From the NCBI GenBank assembly GCA_037140375.1, contig JBAXER010000002.1, forward strand, positions 18,122 to 82,121: 64,000 nucleotides of DNA, written 5' to 3'. The notes below the pieces were generated by a model. It made no database searches. It saw nothing but the letters and a program-made list of their open reading frames with translations, and was not told where the DNA came from. The position numbers and the translations under genes are program-made. Shown here piece by piece: positions 36,501-43,682 of the stretch. Numbering within the stretch: the first letter of the stretch is position 1; each line of letters begins with the position of its first letter. This DNA is from WLMZ01 sp037140375 (GTDB lineage: Bacteria; Actinomycetota; Acidimicrobiia; Acidimicrobiales; Ilumatobacteraceae).

Positions 36501-36909
36501 CAGGCGCGGCGTCGCGACCCGCGAGTTCATCGACCGCGCGCGCCGCGCGCAGGCGGTCGTTGCGAATCGACCAGAGGGCATCACGCAAACGACCGATCAC
36601 CACGTTGGTGGCCTCAACCACATCGGGCGTGAGATCAGTACCCAGCTCAAGCGTCGACTCTGCACTGGCCAGCGCCGCCTCAAGCTGGTCGACACGGGCG
36701 ATGATGCTGGCCGCCAATTCGTGGCGACCCACCAACGCCTGAACGCCCGCAACTCCGCGCAGCGTTTGGTCGAGCGCAGCACAGGCGTCGGCCATGGCGG
36801 CAGTACTCGGGCTCAGGCCAAGGGCCTCATCGAGCGCGGCGATGATGCTGGCAGAGGTTGGTGCCAATCGCGTGGTCGGCTTGCTCAAAATCGCAATGAT
36901 CCCGCACAT
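33505..36909 (-). CDS. glmS: Very long GlmS-like glutamine-fructose-6-phosphate aminotransferase
   Basis: A 1134-residue protein, nearly twice the normal 600-620. It begins MCGIIAILSK, giving a potential N-terminal catalytic cysteine. About 130 extra residues follow before the glutaminase core (RGRDSAG at 158-164, GHTRWAS at 251-257, NGDVDNH near 289). Two sugar-isomerase domains follow: KEITEAPESF near 468 and SQSGTTTDT near 572, then a second from about 694 with KLSELCYK. Residues after 820 are an extra domain of about 310 residues with no family I recognise. The usual C-terminus with the fructose-6-phosphate-binding lysine is not where expected. Location between glmM and acpS supports a role in making glucosamine-6-phosphate. 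ATG at 36909 places the cysteine at residue 2. Confidence 0.85.
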   Translation of the reverse strand: MCGIIAILSKPTTRLAPTSASIIAALDEALGLSPSTAAMADACAALDQTLRGVAGVQALVGRHELAASIIARVDQLEAALASAESTLELGTDLTPDVVEATNVVIGRLRDALWSIRNDRLRAARAVDELAGRDAAPAAVAAYFAVQQAFSALDRLEVRGRDSAGLHLFVWGHNLSIDDPAVRSLLAGRNDNSLFTGGSVRVAGQCLSFVYKAAAEIGELGDNTRALRAAVMGDDLLRLALSSPTSRLNVLGHTRWASVGIISEPNCHPLNSDELEAGYEQGPYLVAALNGDVDNHADLKIEHGLRIAGPITTDAKVIPALVSRFSAASNGDVVEAFRRTVASFEGSVAIGAASAGEPEQMLFALRGSGQALYVGLADDAFIVASEPYGVVEETSRYVRMDGETPSDPDQPESRGQVFALSAAHAGELEGIRRLSYSGTELPLAVRDVVVAEVTTRDIDRGAAPHFLLKEITEAPESFRKTLRGKIIDRDGMLRAAVGARSLPPFIAERLATGAIRRVLVIGQGTAAIAGRSMAATLATLTEGGLDVDPVVATELSGFGMRLDMSDTLVVAVSQSGTTTDTNRTVDLVRGRGACVIGIVNRRNSDLTDKADGVLYTSDGRDVEMSVASTKAFYAQVAAGALLACAISEAAGLGSAQRRHQLLSSLREIPDALVSVLGLRDQIGEAARRFAPQRRYWTVVGNGANAVAAQEVRIKLSELCYKSIACDVTEDKKHIDLSCEPLIIVCAAGLVGGTADDVAKEVAIFRAHKALPIVIATEGDKRFSAAAQVIGVPAVDGALAFILSAMVGHLFGYEAALAIDASARPLREAREVIERAVSTTDVGDEVMRLVRKELEPIAERFFVALRTGVYDGQMEASTAVRVVSMLRDALSDAPLESYHADTGKVGTPSALIDDLTAALTRAIEELTRPIDAIKHQAKTVTVGISRNDEGVLDRRLVQSVLSLGVGRDRLSYRSMKVLADLDPAVAEVVGFTRYGIEGDPDTTSATITIVDRGGLSRDVASRVERNHSLVGTKRRVAAERDVLVARGRSDGRTVIFVPELKGAQITGITLLHVRFHDRLPAAVMRGVLQGYDRRYNRLVDWVAETEGGFSDDLLGELPVGDLLILPISEMADRWRR

Positions 36910-36961
36910 GGCTTGCAGGTTACCGCGCTGGGCTACGTGTGGATCTTCGTTGGCAATTCGA

Positions 36962-38284
36962 TCAGCTGAAACGGGCCCGAACGATGTCGGCCAACCCATT
37001 GGCAACATCGTGCGCCACGGCATCAGTTGCCGCCTCGACCATTACCCGCACGAGCGGCTCAGTGCCACTGGCCCGCAACAGCACTCGGCCCTCGCCGCCA
37101 AGCGCAGCTTCGGCTTGGGCCAATTCGCTGGTGAGTTCGATTGCGATATCGGGATGACGATCGGCCACTCGCACGTTCACGAGCACCTGAGGGAACGCCG
37201 TCATCACATCACGCGACATCTCGGCCAACGAACGGTGCGACGAGTGCGTGTGGTGTAGCAGTCGAAGGCCCGCGAGTAAGCCGTCGCCGGTGGTCGCCAG
37301 ATCTCGATAAATCACATGCCCGCTCTGCTCGCCGCCAATTGAGTAACCACCAGCGTCGAGTGCTTCGAGCACATAGCGGTCGCCCACCGCAGTGGCCACC
37401 ACGGCGATTCCCGCTGCCTGCATCGCTCGATGAAACCCAAGATTGCTCATCACCGTGACAACGACTGCGTTGCCGGTGAGGCGGCCCTCAGCCTGCAACT
37501 GCAGCGCCGCCAGAGCAATGAGACGGTCGCCATCGACGATGCGTCCTTCATTGTCAACCGCAATCACGCGGTCACCGTCGCCGTCGAAGGCAAGACCTGC
37601 GTGGGCGCCGTGCTCGAGCACAGCGTTTACAAGTGAGGCCGGATGTGTTGCACCACATTCGGCGTTGATGTTCGTGCCGTTTGGCGTGGCGTGCATCACA
37701 ATCACGTCGGCACCGAGCGCAGCCACCGCCGCCGGACCAGCAACGCTCATTGCACCATTGGCACAGTCGAGCACCACGCGCACGCCAGCGAGGCAACCGG
37801 GCGGAAACAGCGACACAACGTGTTGCACATACTCAGTCACTGCATCGACAACCACATCAGCAGAGGCCTTCGAAGCCGATGCGATTGCGCCATCAGCAAG
37901 CACTCCTTCAAGGCGTGCCTCGATCGACGACTCGACATCGTCAGTGAGCTTCAGCCCACCAACGGCAAAGATCTTCACGCCATTGTCCGAATACGGATTG
38001 TGCGATGCCGTGATCATCGCCGCGGGTACACCTCGGCGCGCCGAAAGTAACGCCAACGCAGGGGTCGGTAACACTCCGCACGATTGCACCGTCTGGGCCT
38101 GCGCGTGCAAGCCCTGGGTCAATGCAAATTCAAGCAGTTCACCAGACTCGCGGGTATCGCGACCAATGAGCCATGTTCCACCGTCGAGTACCTGAGCCAC
38201 GGCAACGCCCAGGCATTGCACATAATCGGTGGTCAGTTCGGTGAGCGCAACGCCGCGCACACCATCGGTGCCGAAGCGAAGCAA
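36962..38284 (-). CDS. glmM: Phosphoglucosamine mutase
   Basis: A 440-residue enzyme converting glucosamine-6-phosphate to the 1-phosphate. It carries the phosphoserine loop ITASHNPYSDNGVKIF, the metal loop LAFDGDGDRVI, the sugar loop GGEQSGHVI and the C-terminal LLRASGTEPLVRVM. I choose TTG at 38284, one base after the rpsI stop codon, because it yields the expected LRFGTDGVRG N-terminus; earlier in-frame starts lie inside rpsI. Followed by the glmS-like gene. Confidence 0.93.
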   Translation of the reverse strand: MLRFGTDGVRGVALTELTTDYVQCLGVAVAQVLDGGTWLIGRDTRESGELLEFALTQGLHAQAQTVQSCGVLPTPALALLSARRGVPAAMITASHNPYSDNGVKIFAVGGLKLTDDVESSIEARLEGVLADGAIASASKASADVVVDAVTEYVQHVVSLFPPGCLAGVRVVLDCANGAMSVAGPAAVAALGADVIVMHATPNGTNINAECGATHPASLVNAVLEHGAHAGLAFDGDGDRVIAVDNEGRIVDGDRLIALAALQLQAEGRLTGNAVVVTVMSNLGFHRAMQAAGIAVVATAVGDRYVLEALDAGGYSIGGEQSGHVIYRDLATTGDGLLAGLRLLHHTHSSHRSLAEMSRDVMTAFPQVLVNVRVADRHPDIAIELTSELAQAEAALGGEGRVLLRASGTEPLVRVMVEAATDAVAHDVANGLADIVRARFS

Positions 38285-38285
38285 A

Positions 38286-38681
38286 TCAGCGCTTGGTGTA
38301 CTGAGGAGCCTTACGGGCCTTCTTGAGACCGTACTTCTTGCTTTCCTTGCGACGTGAGTCACGAGTGAGCAAGCCGGCCTTCTTCAGCGCTGCGCGCTGC
38401 TCAGGATCGAGCTCGATCAACGAACGGGCAATGCCCATTCGCAATGCGCCGGCCTGGCCGCTGATGCCACCACCGTGAATGGTTGCATCGATGTCGAACG
38501 CCTCTTCGGTGTTCGTGAGACGGAGCGGTTCGCTCACGGTCATACGAGCCATCGCCGTTGGGAAGTAGTTCTCGAAACTACGACCGTTCACGGTGACGAT
38601 GCCGGTGCCGGGGCGCAAGCGCACCCGAGCGACAGATTCCTTACGACGGCCAGTTGTTTGAGTCAGCGGCTTAGTGCCCAT
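38286..38681 (-). CDS. rpsI: 30S ribosomal protein S9
   Basis: A 131-residue S9 whose C-terminal tail reaches the P-site tRNA. Family motifs are TGRRKESVARVRLRPGTG, GGGISGQAGALRMGIARSL and the C-terminal KKARKAPQYTKR. It is the second gene of the rplM-rpsI pair, and its stop abuts the TTG start of glmM. Confidence 0.98.
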   Translation of the reverse strand: MGTKPLTQTTGRRKESVARVRLRPGTGIVTVNGRSFENYFPTAMARMTVSEPLRLTNTEEAFDIDATIHGGGISGQAGALRMGIARSLIELDPEQRAALKKAGLLTRDSRRKESKKYGLKKARKAPQYTKR

Positions 38682-38704
38682 GGTGATTCACATTCTCCGA
38701 ATAC

Positions 38705-39154
38705 TTAGCGCGACTTGGCCGCTGAAAGATCAAATACGACTGGCATCTGTGCCGCATGTGGGTGCTCGGCGCCGCCGTACACCTTGAGCTTCTTGATCAT
38801 CTGACGACCAAGTGGGCCCTTTGGCAACATGCCCCGGATGCTGTTGCGAATTGCCTCTTCGGGCTTACGCGACATGAAGTTGGCATAGGTCTCGGTCTTG
38901 AGGCCGCCTGGGTAACCGCTGTAGCGGTGCACACCTTTGAGTTCGGCCTTGTTTGACGTGAGCACAATCTTGGCCGCATTGACGATGATGACATGGTCAC
39001 CTGTGTCAATGTGTGGGGCGAAGGTTGGCTTGTGCTTACCGCGCAGCACGCGTGCTGCCTCGGTGCACATGCGACCAAGCACCAAGCCTTCGGCATCAAT
39101 GACATGCCAGGCTGCGGTGATTTCACTTGCTTTGGGACTGTATGTACGCATCAT
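38705..39154 (-). CDS. rplM: 50S ribosomal protein L13
   Basis: A 149-residue L13. It starts MMRTYSPKASEITAAWHVID and carries GRMCTEAARVLRGKHKPTF, VNAAKIVLTSNKAELK and GMLPKGPLGRQMIKKLKVY. A second ATG at 39151 is equally acceptable. An AGAAG-type ribosome binding site and a good promoter (39205-39234) precede it, so it begins the long rplM to maf transcript. Confidence 0.98.
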   Translation of the reverse strand: MMRTYSPKASEITAAWHVIDAEGLVLGRMCTEAARVLRGKHKPTFAPHIDTGDHVIIVNAAKIVLTSNKAELKGVHRYSGYPGGLKTETYANFMSRKPEEAIRNSIRGMLPKGPLGRQMIKKLKVYGGAEHPHAAQMPVVFDLSAAKSR

Positions 39155-39204
39155 AAGAGCTTCTTTCAACCGGGCGCCGACCGGCAGCCACAGGGAACTC
39201 AACA

Positions 39205-39234
39205 AGGATAGGGGTGCCGATGTCGAATCAGCAA
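39205..39234 (-). promoter_or_regulatory. Candidate sigma-70 promoter of the rplM operon
   Basis: On the minus strand TTGCTG (39234-39229) and TATCCT (39210-39205) are 18 bases apart. Transcription would start near 39198, about 45 bases before the rplM start. Both hexamers are close to consensus for a GC-rich actinobacterium. Confidence 0.6.
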
Positions 39235-39323
39235 TCAGATCGGGCGCGAATTCGCGTCCTTTTCGCCGATACGCCAGCAGAAGTCACGCATCGCACTGAT
39301 GTCGGCCATCTTTGGAGGATTGC

Positions 39324-39470
39324 GTGACTCGAACTACAACAGCGTTATTTGTCGCCAGTGCTACAAACGACATGACATCGCGTCTTCTGGTCGGCGCAAT
39401 CGGCGTGGTGATGCTCGTCGCTGCCGGCTTTGGACTACGCGATTACCTCGGTCGCTACCGCAAACGTTGA
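39324..39470 (+). CDS. Small single-pass membrane protein, unknown (48 aa)
   Basis: A 48-residue open frame with GTG at 39324, five bases behind a perfect GGAGG (39314-39318). It has one hydrophobic span (RLLVGAIGVVMLVAAGFGL) and ends with basic residues DYLGRYRKR, as expected for a one-helix membrane protein with an inside C-terminus. It is divergent from rplM and its last 16 bases overlap the convergent truA end. No family recognised. An internal ATG would give 32 residues. Confidence 0.55.
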   Translation: MTRTTTALFVASATNDMTSRLLVGAIGVVMLVAAGFGLRDYLGRYRKR

Positions 39471-40276
39471 TCCGAAACCACCGTTTCTGGATAGCCCACT
39501 TCCCACAACACCAGCCCGCGCGCTGGAGCAATTTCTGGGGCGGCCTGGCGATCGCGACCCAACATCAACGAGCGCATCTCGCCCGCATGCATGCGGCCGA
39601 GTCCGACATCGACCAGTGCGCCAACGATTGAGCGCACCATCTGATGGCAAAACGCATTCGCTCGAATCTCGAAACGCAACACCCGTGCCTCGCCTGCATT
39701 CGGACCTATCGCATCGGTAGTGGCCGTCACATCAGAGATGTTGGCCAACATCACTCGGCGCCGCAGCGACCGCTCGGCTTGCCCTTCGGCCACCTGAGGT
39801 TTACGACAGAACGAGGAGAAGTCGTGCTCACCGATTAACGGATCGCATGCGAGCTGCATCGTGGGCAACAACAGCGGACGCGTCACGTGCCATGCCCGAT
39901 CGGTCAAAAAGGGATTTGCCGTCGATCCGTTGTAGATGGTGTAGCGGTAGTGCCGCCACTGCGCGCTGAAACGCGCGTTGAATTCGTGTGGCATCCATTC
40001 ACCGCTGCGCAGTACAACCCGAGGACCACACATGCGATTCACGCGATGCACCAGGTTGCTCAGCACCGTGTTACCGGGAAGATCACAACTGATCACCTGA
40101 CCCCATGCGTGCACACCAGCATCAGTTCGGCCGGCGCCAACAAGGTCAACATCGTGGCGAGTAATCAGCGACATTGCCTCGGTGAGCACACCCATCACCG
40201 TGTCGACATTGGGGTTCACCGCAAAGCCGTGAAATCCTGCACCGTCGTATGCGACAACGAAACGAGCCCGCCGCAT
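39455..40276 (-). CDS. truA: tRNA pseudouridine synthase A
   Basis: A 273-residue enzyme making pseudouridine at tRNA positions 38-40. The catalytic aspartate is in GAGRTDAGVHAWGQV; YDGAGFHGFAVNP and AFCHQMVRSIVGALVDVG are also typical. ATG at 40276 falls in the loop of a hairpin just after rplQ; GTG at 40291 (VNEPVAMRR) is an alternative. It is the last gene of the alpha block. Confidence 0.92.
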   Translation of the reverse strand: MRRARFVVAYDGAGFHGFAVNPNVDTVMGVLTEAMSLITRHDVDLVGAGRTDAGVHAWGQVISCDLPGNTVLSNLVHRVNRMCGPRVVLRSGEWMPHEFNARFSAQWRHYRYTIYNGSTANPFLTDRAWHVTRPLLLPTMQLACDPLIGEHDFSSFCRKPQVAEGQAERSLRRRVMLANISDVTATTDAIGPNAGEARVLRFEIRANAFCHQMVRSIVGALVDVGLGRMHAGEMRSLMLGRDRQAAPEIAPARGLVLWEVGYPETVVSDQRLR

Positions 40277-40291
40277 AGCGACGGGCTCGTT
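40261..40291 (-). terminator. Hairpin between rplQ and truA
   Basis: A 10-bp perfect stem (40261-40270 with 40282-40291) encloses an 11-base loop that contains the truA ATG. It lies 35 bases after the rplQ stop, and the minus-strand sequence after it is CGTTTCG-like. It could be a partial terminator of the rpoA-rplQ transcript or could mask the truA start. Confidence 0.55.
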
Positions 40292-40325
40292 CACGTTTTC
40301 GATAGCGCCGTTATCCGGCACCGTG

Positions 40326-40697
40326 TTAGACCAGTTCGATGCGCGCCATTTGGGCGTTGTCGCCGTGGCGCGGGCCGAGCTTGTAAATGCGAAGGTATCC
40401 ACCTGGGCGCTGGACGTAACGAGGGGCCACTTCGTTGACCAACTTGGCGGTCATCTCGCGGTCGCCCAAGTAGCCCTGAATCTGACGGATGCGATGGATA
40501 CGCATCGGGTCGTCCTCGGTTGCCTTCTTGGCCTTGGTGATCAGCTTCTCGGCGATAGGGCGCAATGCCTTTGCCTTGGCCTCGGTGGTCACAATTGCCT
40601 CAGCGGCAATCAACGACGCAGCCAAGTTGGCCATCATGATCTTTTGGTGTTGTGAGCTGCCGCCGAAGTTGCGGGCTCTACGTGGTGTAGCTGGCAT
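40326..40697 (-). CDS. rplQ: 50S ribosomal protein L17
   Basis: A 123-residue L17 with the usual MPATPRRARNFGGSSQHQKI start (the family normally reads LGRSSSHR), the LITTEAKAKALRPIAEKLIT-like helix, and the C-terminal RYVQRPGGYLRIYKLGPRHG. It follows rpoA, the normal alpha-operon order. Confidence 0.97.
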   Translation of the reverse strand: MPATPRRARNFGGSSQHQKIMMANLAASLIAAEAIVTTEAKAKALRPIAEKLITKAKKATEDDPMRIHRIRQIQGYLGDREMTAKLVNEVAPRYVQRPGGYLRIYKLGPRHGDNAQMARIELV

Positions 40698-40725
40698 TAG
40701 GGGTCTCCCTCAATGACTTTCTTGG

Positions 40726-41658
40726 TCAGCCGCGCAGCGTGAGGCCGCGCTCGTCGAGCTTCTGCTTGACCTCGTCGAGGCTCTTCTGACCAAAGTTGGT
40801 GATGTTCAGAAGGTCGTCTTCGGTCTTGGTGAGAAGCTCGCCAATGGAATTGATCTGTGCCCGCTTGAGGCAGTTACGTGGGCGCTCTGACAGATCGAGG
40901 TCTTCGATCGGCAAGTCGAGGTCTGGTGATGAAGCGCTGCTTGCAGCAACTTCGCCAAGCTCGAGACCCTGTGGCTCGTCGCTGAGGTTGGCCACAAGAT
41001 CGACCAACGAACGCAGTGTTGCGCCGGCCGAGGCAAGTGCCTCACGAGGGGTGATTGAGCCGTCGGTCTCGATGTCGAGTACCAAACGATCGTAGTTCGT
41101 GCTCTGCTCGACGCGAGTTGGCTCGACTTCGAACATCACGCGGCGCACTGGCGAGAAGATCGCGTCGATCGGGATCACACCAATGGTGCGGCTCTCGTTT
41201 TCGCGGTGACTCGACAGGTAACCACGGCCACGCTCGACGGTGAGGTCGATAGCGAGACGGCCCTTGGTGTTGAGCGATGCAATGTGCAACTCGGTGTTGA
41301 GAATCTCAACATCGCTCGAGCACTTGATGTCGGCTGCGGTGACCTCGGCTGCGCCACGAATGTCGAGACGAATCACGACGGCTTCGTCGCTCAAGCTGGT
41401 GAGCACGATGTCTTTGAGGTTCAAGATGATGTCGGTGATGTCTTCGCTGATACCAGTGATGGTGTCGAACTCGTGCAAAGCATCGTCGAATCGAACGGCC
41501 GTAATCGCTGCGCCCGGGATGGACGACAACAATGTACGACGCAATGAGTTACCAATCGTGTGGCCGAAGCCAGGCTCGAGTGGGCCAATGAAGAATCGCT
41601 GGCGGTTGTTGGTTTCTTCGCCGATTGCCTCGACGGTGGGGCGCTGAATGACGAGCAT
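40726..41658 (-). CDS. rpoA: DNA-directed RNA polymerase alpha subunit
   Basis: A 310-residue subunit that nucleates RNA polymerase assembly and contacts upstream promoter elements. The N-terminal domain has FFIGPLEPGFGHTIGNSLRR and LLSSIPGAAITAVRFD; a linker near residue 230 is acidic; the C-terminal domain has LDLSERPRNCLKRAQINSIG and LGNI-like LLNITNFGQKSLDEVK. Length and domains are normal. Confidence 0.98.
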   Translation of the reverse strand: MLVIQRPTVEAIGEETNNRQRFFIGPLEPGFGHTIGNSLRRTLLSSIPGAAITAVRFDDALHEFDTITGISEDITDIILNLKDIVLTSLSDEAVVIRLDIRGAAEVTAADIKCSSDVEILNTELHIASLNTKGRLAIDLTVERGRGYLSSHRENESRTIGVIPIDAIFSPVRRVMFEVEPTRVEQSTNYDRLVLDIETDGSITPREALASAGATLRSLVDLVANLSDEPQGLELGEVAASSASSPDLDLPIEDLDLSERPRNCLKRAQINSIGELLTKTEDDLLNITNFGQKSLDEVKQKLDERGLTLRG

Positions 41659-41688
41659 GAAAGTCGCCTGAGTCCTTTCGGGGTTCGG

Positions 41689-42306
41689 TTACTTTGAGTA
41701 CAGCTCAACGATGAGCTGTTCGCGGACGGGCACATCGATGTGCTCGCGTTGGGGCAGTTCACGAACTGTGACTTGCTTGCCCTCGTCGCCCTTTTCGAGC
41801 CACCCGACGGTGACGCGATCGAGTGTGTCGAGATTGTGTTGCACGATGATCATGGCGCGGGCCTTCTCGGACAGGCTCACCACGTCGCCACGCTTAACGC
41901 GGGCGCTCGCGATATCGACGCGCTTGCCGTTGACCAAGATCTTGCCGTGGCTCACGAACTGGCGGGCCTGCGGACGGGTCTCGGCCCAGCCTGCGCGGTA
42001 CACCACGTTGTCGAGGCGCTGCTCAAGCAAACGCAACAGGTTCTCACCGGTTGGGCCCTGCAGACGGTTGGCCTCTTCGTAGGTGCGGCGGAACTGACGC
42101 TCGAGCACACCGTAGATGAACTTGGCCTTCTGCTTTTCCTGCAACTGAGCGAGGTATTCGCTGCCGGCGTTGCGACGGCGGGTACGGCCGTGCTGACCTG
42201 GTGGGAAAGGACGACGCTCAAGCGCCTTGCGGCCCTTTTCGTTCTCGAAGATGTTGGTCGCTAGGCGGCGCGAGATGCGCACCTTTGGTCCGGTGTAACG
42301 AGCCAT
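41689..42306 (-). CDS. rpsD: 30S ribosomal protein S4
   Basis: A 205-residue S4, a primary 16S rRNA binding protein. It begins MARYTGPKVRISRRLATNIF, has PPGQHGRTRRR, the S4 domain RLDNVVYRAGWAETRPQARQ and ends QLIVELYSK. It lacks the N-terminal four-cysteine zinc motif. ATG at 42306 is two bases after the rpsK stop. Confidence 0.98.
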   Translation of the reverse strand: MARYTGPKVRISRRLATNIFENEKGRKALERRPFPPGQHGRTRRRNAGSEYLAQLQEKQKAKFIYGVLERQFRRTYEEANRLQGPTGENLLRLLEQRLDNVVYRAGWAETRPQARQFVSHGKILVNGKRVDIASARVKRGDVVSLSEKARAMIIVQHNLDTLDRVTVGWLEKGDEGKQVTVRELPQREHIDVPVREQLIVELYSK

Positions 42307-42308
42307 GT

Positions 42309-42707
42309 CTAGTTCCTCTTGCGCTTCGGCTGGCTGCAACCGTTGTGGGCCAACGGTGTGACATCTTTGATCGAGGTGACCTCGAGGCCAGTGTTCTGAA
42401 TTGAGCGCACTGCGGTGTCGCGGCCGGAGCCTGGACCCTTGACCTGAACTTCGACTCGGCGCAAGCCATGCTCCATTGCTGCGCGGGCTGCCTTATCGGC
42501 TGCCATCTGCGCGGCGAATGGTGTGCTCTTACGCGAACCCTTGAAGCCAACGCCGCCCGACGACGCCCATGAGATGACGTTGCCCTGGGTGTCAGTGATG
42601 CTGACGATGGTGTTGTTGAACGAGCTCTTGATGTGGACGACACCGACGGTGACGTTCTTGCGTTCGCGCTTGCGGGGACGCCGTCCCCCTGGCTTTGGCT
42701 TTGCCAT
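42309..42707 (-). CDS. rpsK: 30S ribosomal protein S11
   Basis: A 132-residue S11 of the 30S platform. Motifs are VGVVHIKSSFNNTIVSITD, SSGGVGFKGSRKSTPFAAQ and KDVTPLAHNGC. The C-terminal SQPKRKRN departs slightly from the common RPPKRRRV. It lies two bases after rpsM. Confidence 0.98.
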   Translation of the reverse strand: MAKPKPGGRRPRKRERKNVTVGVVHIKSSFNNTIVSITDTQGNVISWASSGGVGFKGSRKSTPFAAQMAADKAARAAMEHGLRRVEVQVKGPGSGRDTAVRSIQNTGLEVTSIKDVTPLAHNGCSQPKRKRN

Positions 42708-42709
42708 CG

Positions 42710-43087
42710 CTACTTCCTCACGGCCTTCTTCTTGTTGGCAACGGTCTTCTTCGGGCCCTTACGGGTACGAGCGTTGGTGTGGGTGCGCTGGCCACGAACA
42801 GGAAGGCCTTTGCGGTGGCGGATGCCCTGGAGGCAACCGATTTCAATCTTGCGCTTGATATCGCGCTGCACTTCACGACGAAGGTCGCCTTCGACCGTGA
42901 GCTTTTCGATCTCGGCGCGGATGCGGTTCACCTCGTCTTCGGTGAGGCTGCGTACGCGGGTGTTTGGATCGAGAGCAGCATCGACACAGATCTTCTGTGC
43001 GGTCGGCTTACCGATTCCATAGATATAGGTAAGGGCGATTTCCAACCGCTTTTCGCGGGGAATGTCGACACCAGATATACGAGCCAT
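42710..43087 (-). CDS. rpsM: 30S ribosomal protein S13
   Basis: A 125-residue S13 of the 30S head, contacting the 50S subunit. It begins MARISGVDIPREKRLEIALT, has YIYGIGKPTAQKIC, GIRHRKGLPVRGQRTHTNAR and a lysine-rich tail. It lies after rpmJ in the usual alpha-operon order. Confidence 0.98.
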   Translation of the reverse strand: MARISGVDIPREKRLEIALTYIYGIGKPTAQKICVDAALDPNTRVRSLTEDEVNRIRAEIEKLTVEGDLRREVQRDIKRKIEIGCLQGIRHRKGLPVRGQRTHTNARTRKGPKKTVANKKKAVRK

Positions 43088-43103
43088 CGTTGTTTCCTGT
43101 TCC

Positions 43104-43217
43104 TCAGCCCTGGCGCTGCTTGTGACGTGGGTTTTCGCAGATCACCATGACGCGACCGTGCCGGCGGATGACCTTGCACTTCTCGCAAATTTTCTTGACA
43201 CTCGGTCGGACCTTCAT
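43104..43217 (-). CDS. rpmJ: 50S ribosomal protein L36, zinc form
   Basis: A 37-residue L36. It reads MKVRPSVKKICEKCK and continues with VMVICENPRHKQRQG, keeping the Cys-Cys-Cys-His zinc ligands of the C+ form. Nine bases separate it from infA. Zinc-free duplicates are not in the window. Confidence 0.97.
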   Translation of the reverse strand: MKVRPSVKKICEKCKVIRRHGRVMVICENPRHKQRQG

Positions 43218-43226
43218 GGGGTGCCT

Positions 43227-43451
43227 TTACTTGTAGCGGTACGTAATTCGACCCCGGGTGAGGTCGTAGGGGGTGAGCTCTACCTGAACCTTGTCGCCAG
43301 GCAGAATGCGGATGTAGTGCATACGCATCTTTCCGGAGATATGAGCCAAGACTTTGTGGCTATTTTCGAGTTCGACTCGGAACATGGCGTTCGGAAGCGA
43401 CTCGACAATGGTGCCTTCAAGCACAATGGCGTCTTCTTTAGGCTTGGCCAG
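43227..43451 (-). CDS. infA: Translation initiation factor IF-1, probable CTG start
   Basis: A 74-residue OB-fold factor that occupies the ribosomal A site during initiation. Motifs are SLPNAMFRVELENSHKVLAH, ISGKMRMHYIRILPGD and YDLTRGRITYRYK. The family N-terminus (MAK-DAI-EG) aligns with the codons from CTG 43451 (CTG-GCC-AAG-CCT), and the strong Shine-Dalgarno GAGGAGG (43463-43457) lies exactly five bases before this CTG. No ATG or GTG is available there. The only other candidate is TTG 43478, nine codons earlier, without a comparable site. Confidence 0.95.
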   Translation of the reverse strand: MAKPKEDAIVLEGTIVESLPNAMFRVELENSHKVLAHISGKMRMHYIRILPGDKVQVELTPYDLTRGRITYRYK

Positions 43452-43621
43452 GGTGGCCTCCTCAACAGCGGCGGACAAAAGGCTCTCGCGAGGGCTGCGT
43501 GCGCGCAGACTTCGTTAGGGCCGAGTGGCAATGCTATCGGCAACGATTCCGAACGCCAAGCGTGATCCGACAGTTCTGAGAGAGAAATCGTCGCAAATCC
43601 ACTTCTTGCGGTCGTGGATCT

Positions 43622-43650
43622 GTTATACACGTAGCGACATCGCCGATTTC
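43622..43650 (-). promoter_or_regulatory. Candidate promoter of infA-rplQ
   Basis: Within the 231-base map-infA gap the minus strand carries a good -10, TATAAC (43627-43622), with only a weak -35 about 18 bases earlier. The start site would leave a leader of about 165 bases before infA. Nothing else was recognised in this gap. Confidence 0.35.
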
Positions 43651-43682
43651 AGCTCGCTGACCTGCACCTTTAGCACTCATCG

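Noticed and set aside
36910..37023. Upstream extension of the glmS-like gene by 38 codons
   Set aside because: A GlmS glutaminase needs cysteine at position 2, which only ATG 36909 provides; the extension runs into glmM.
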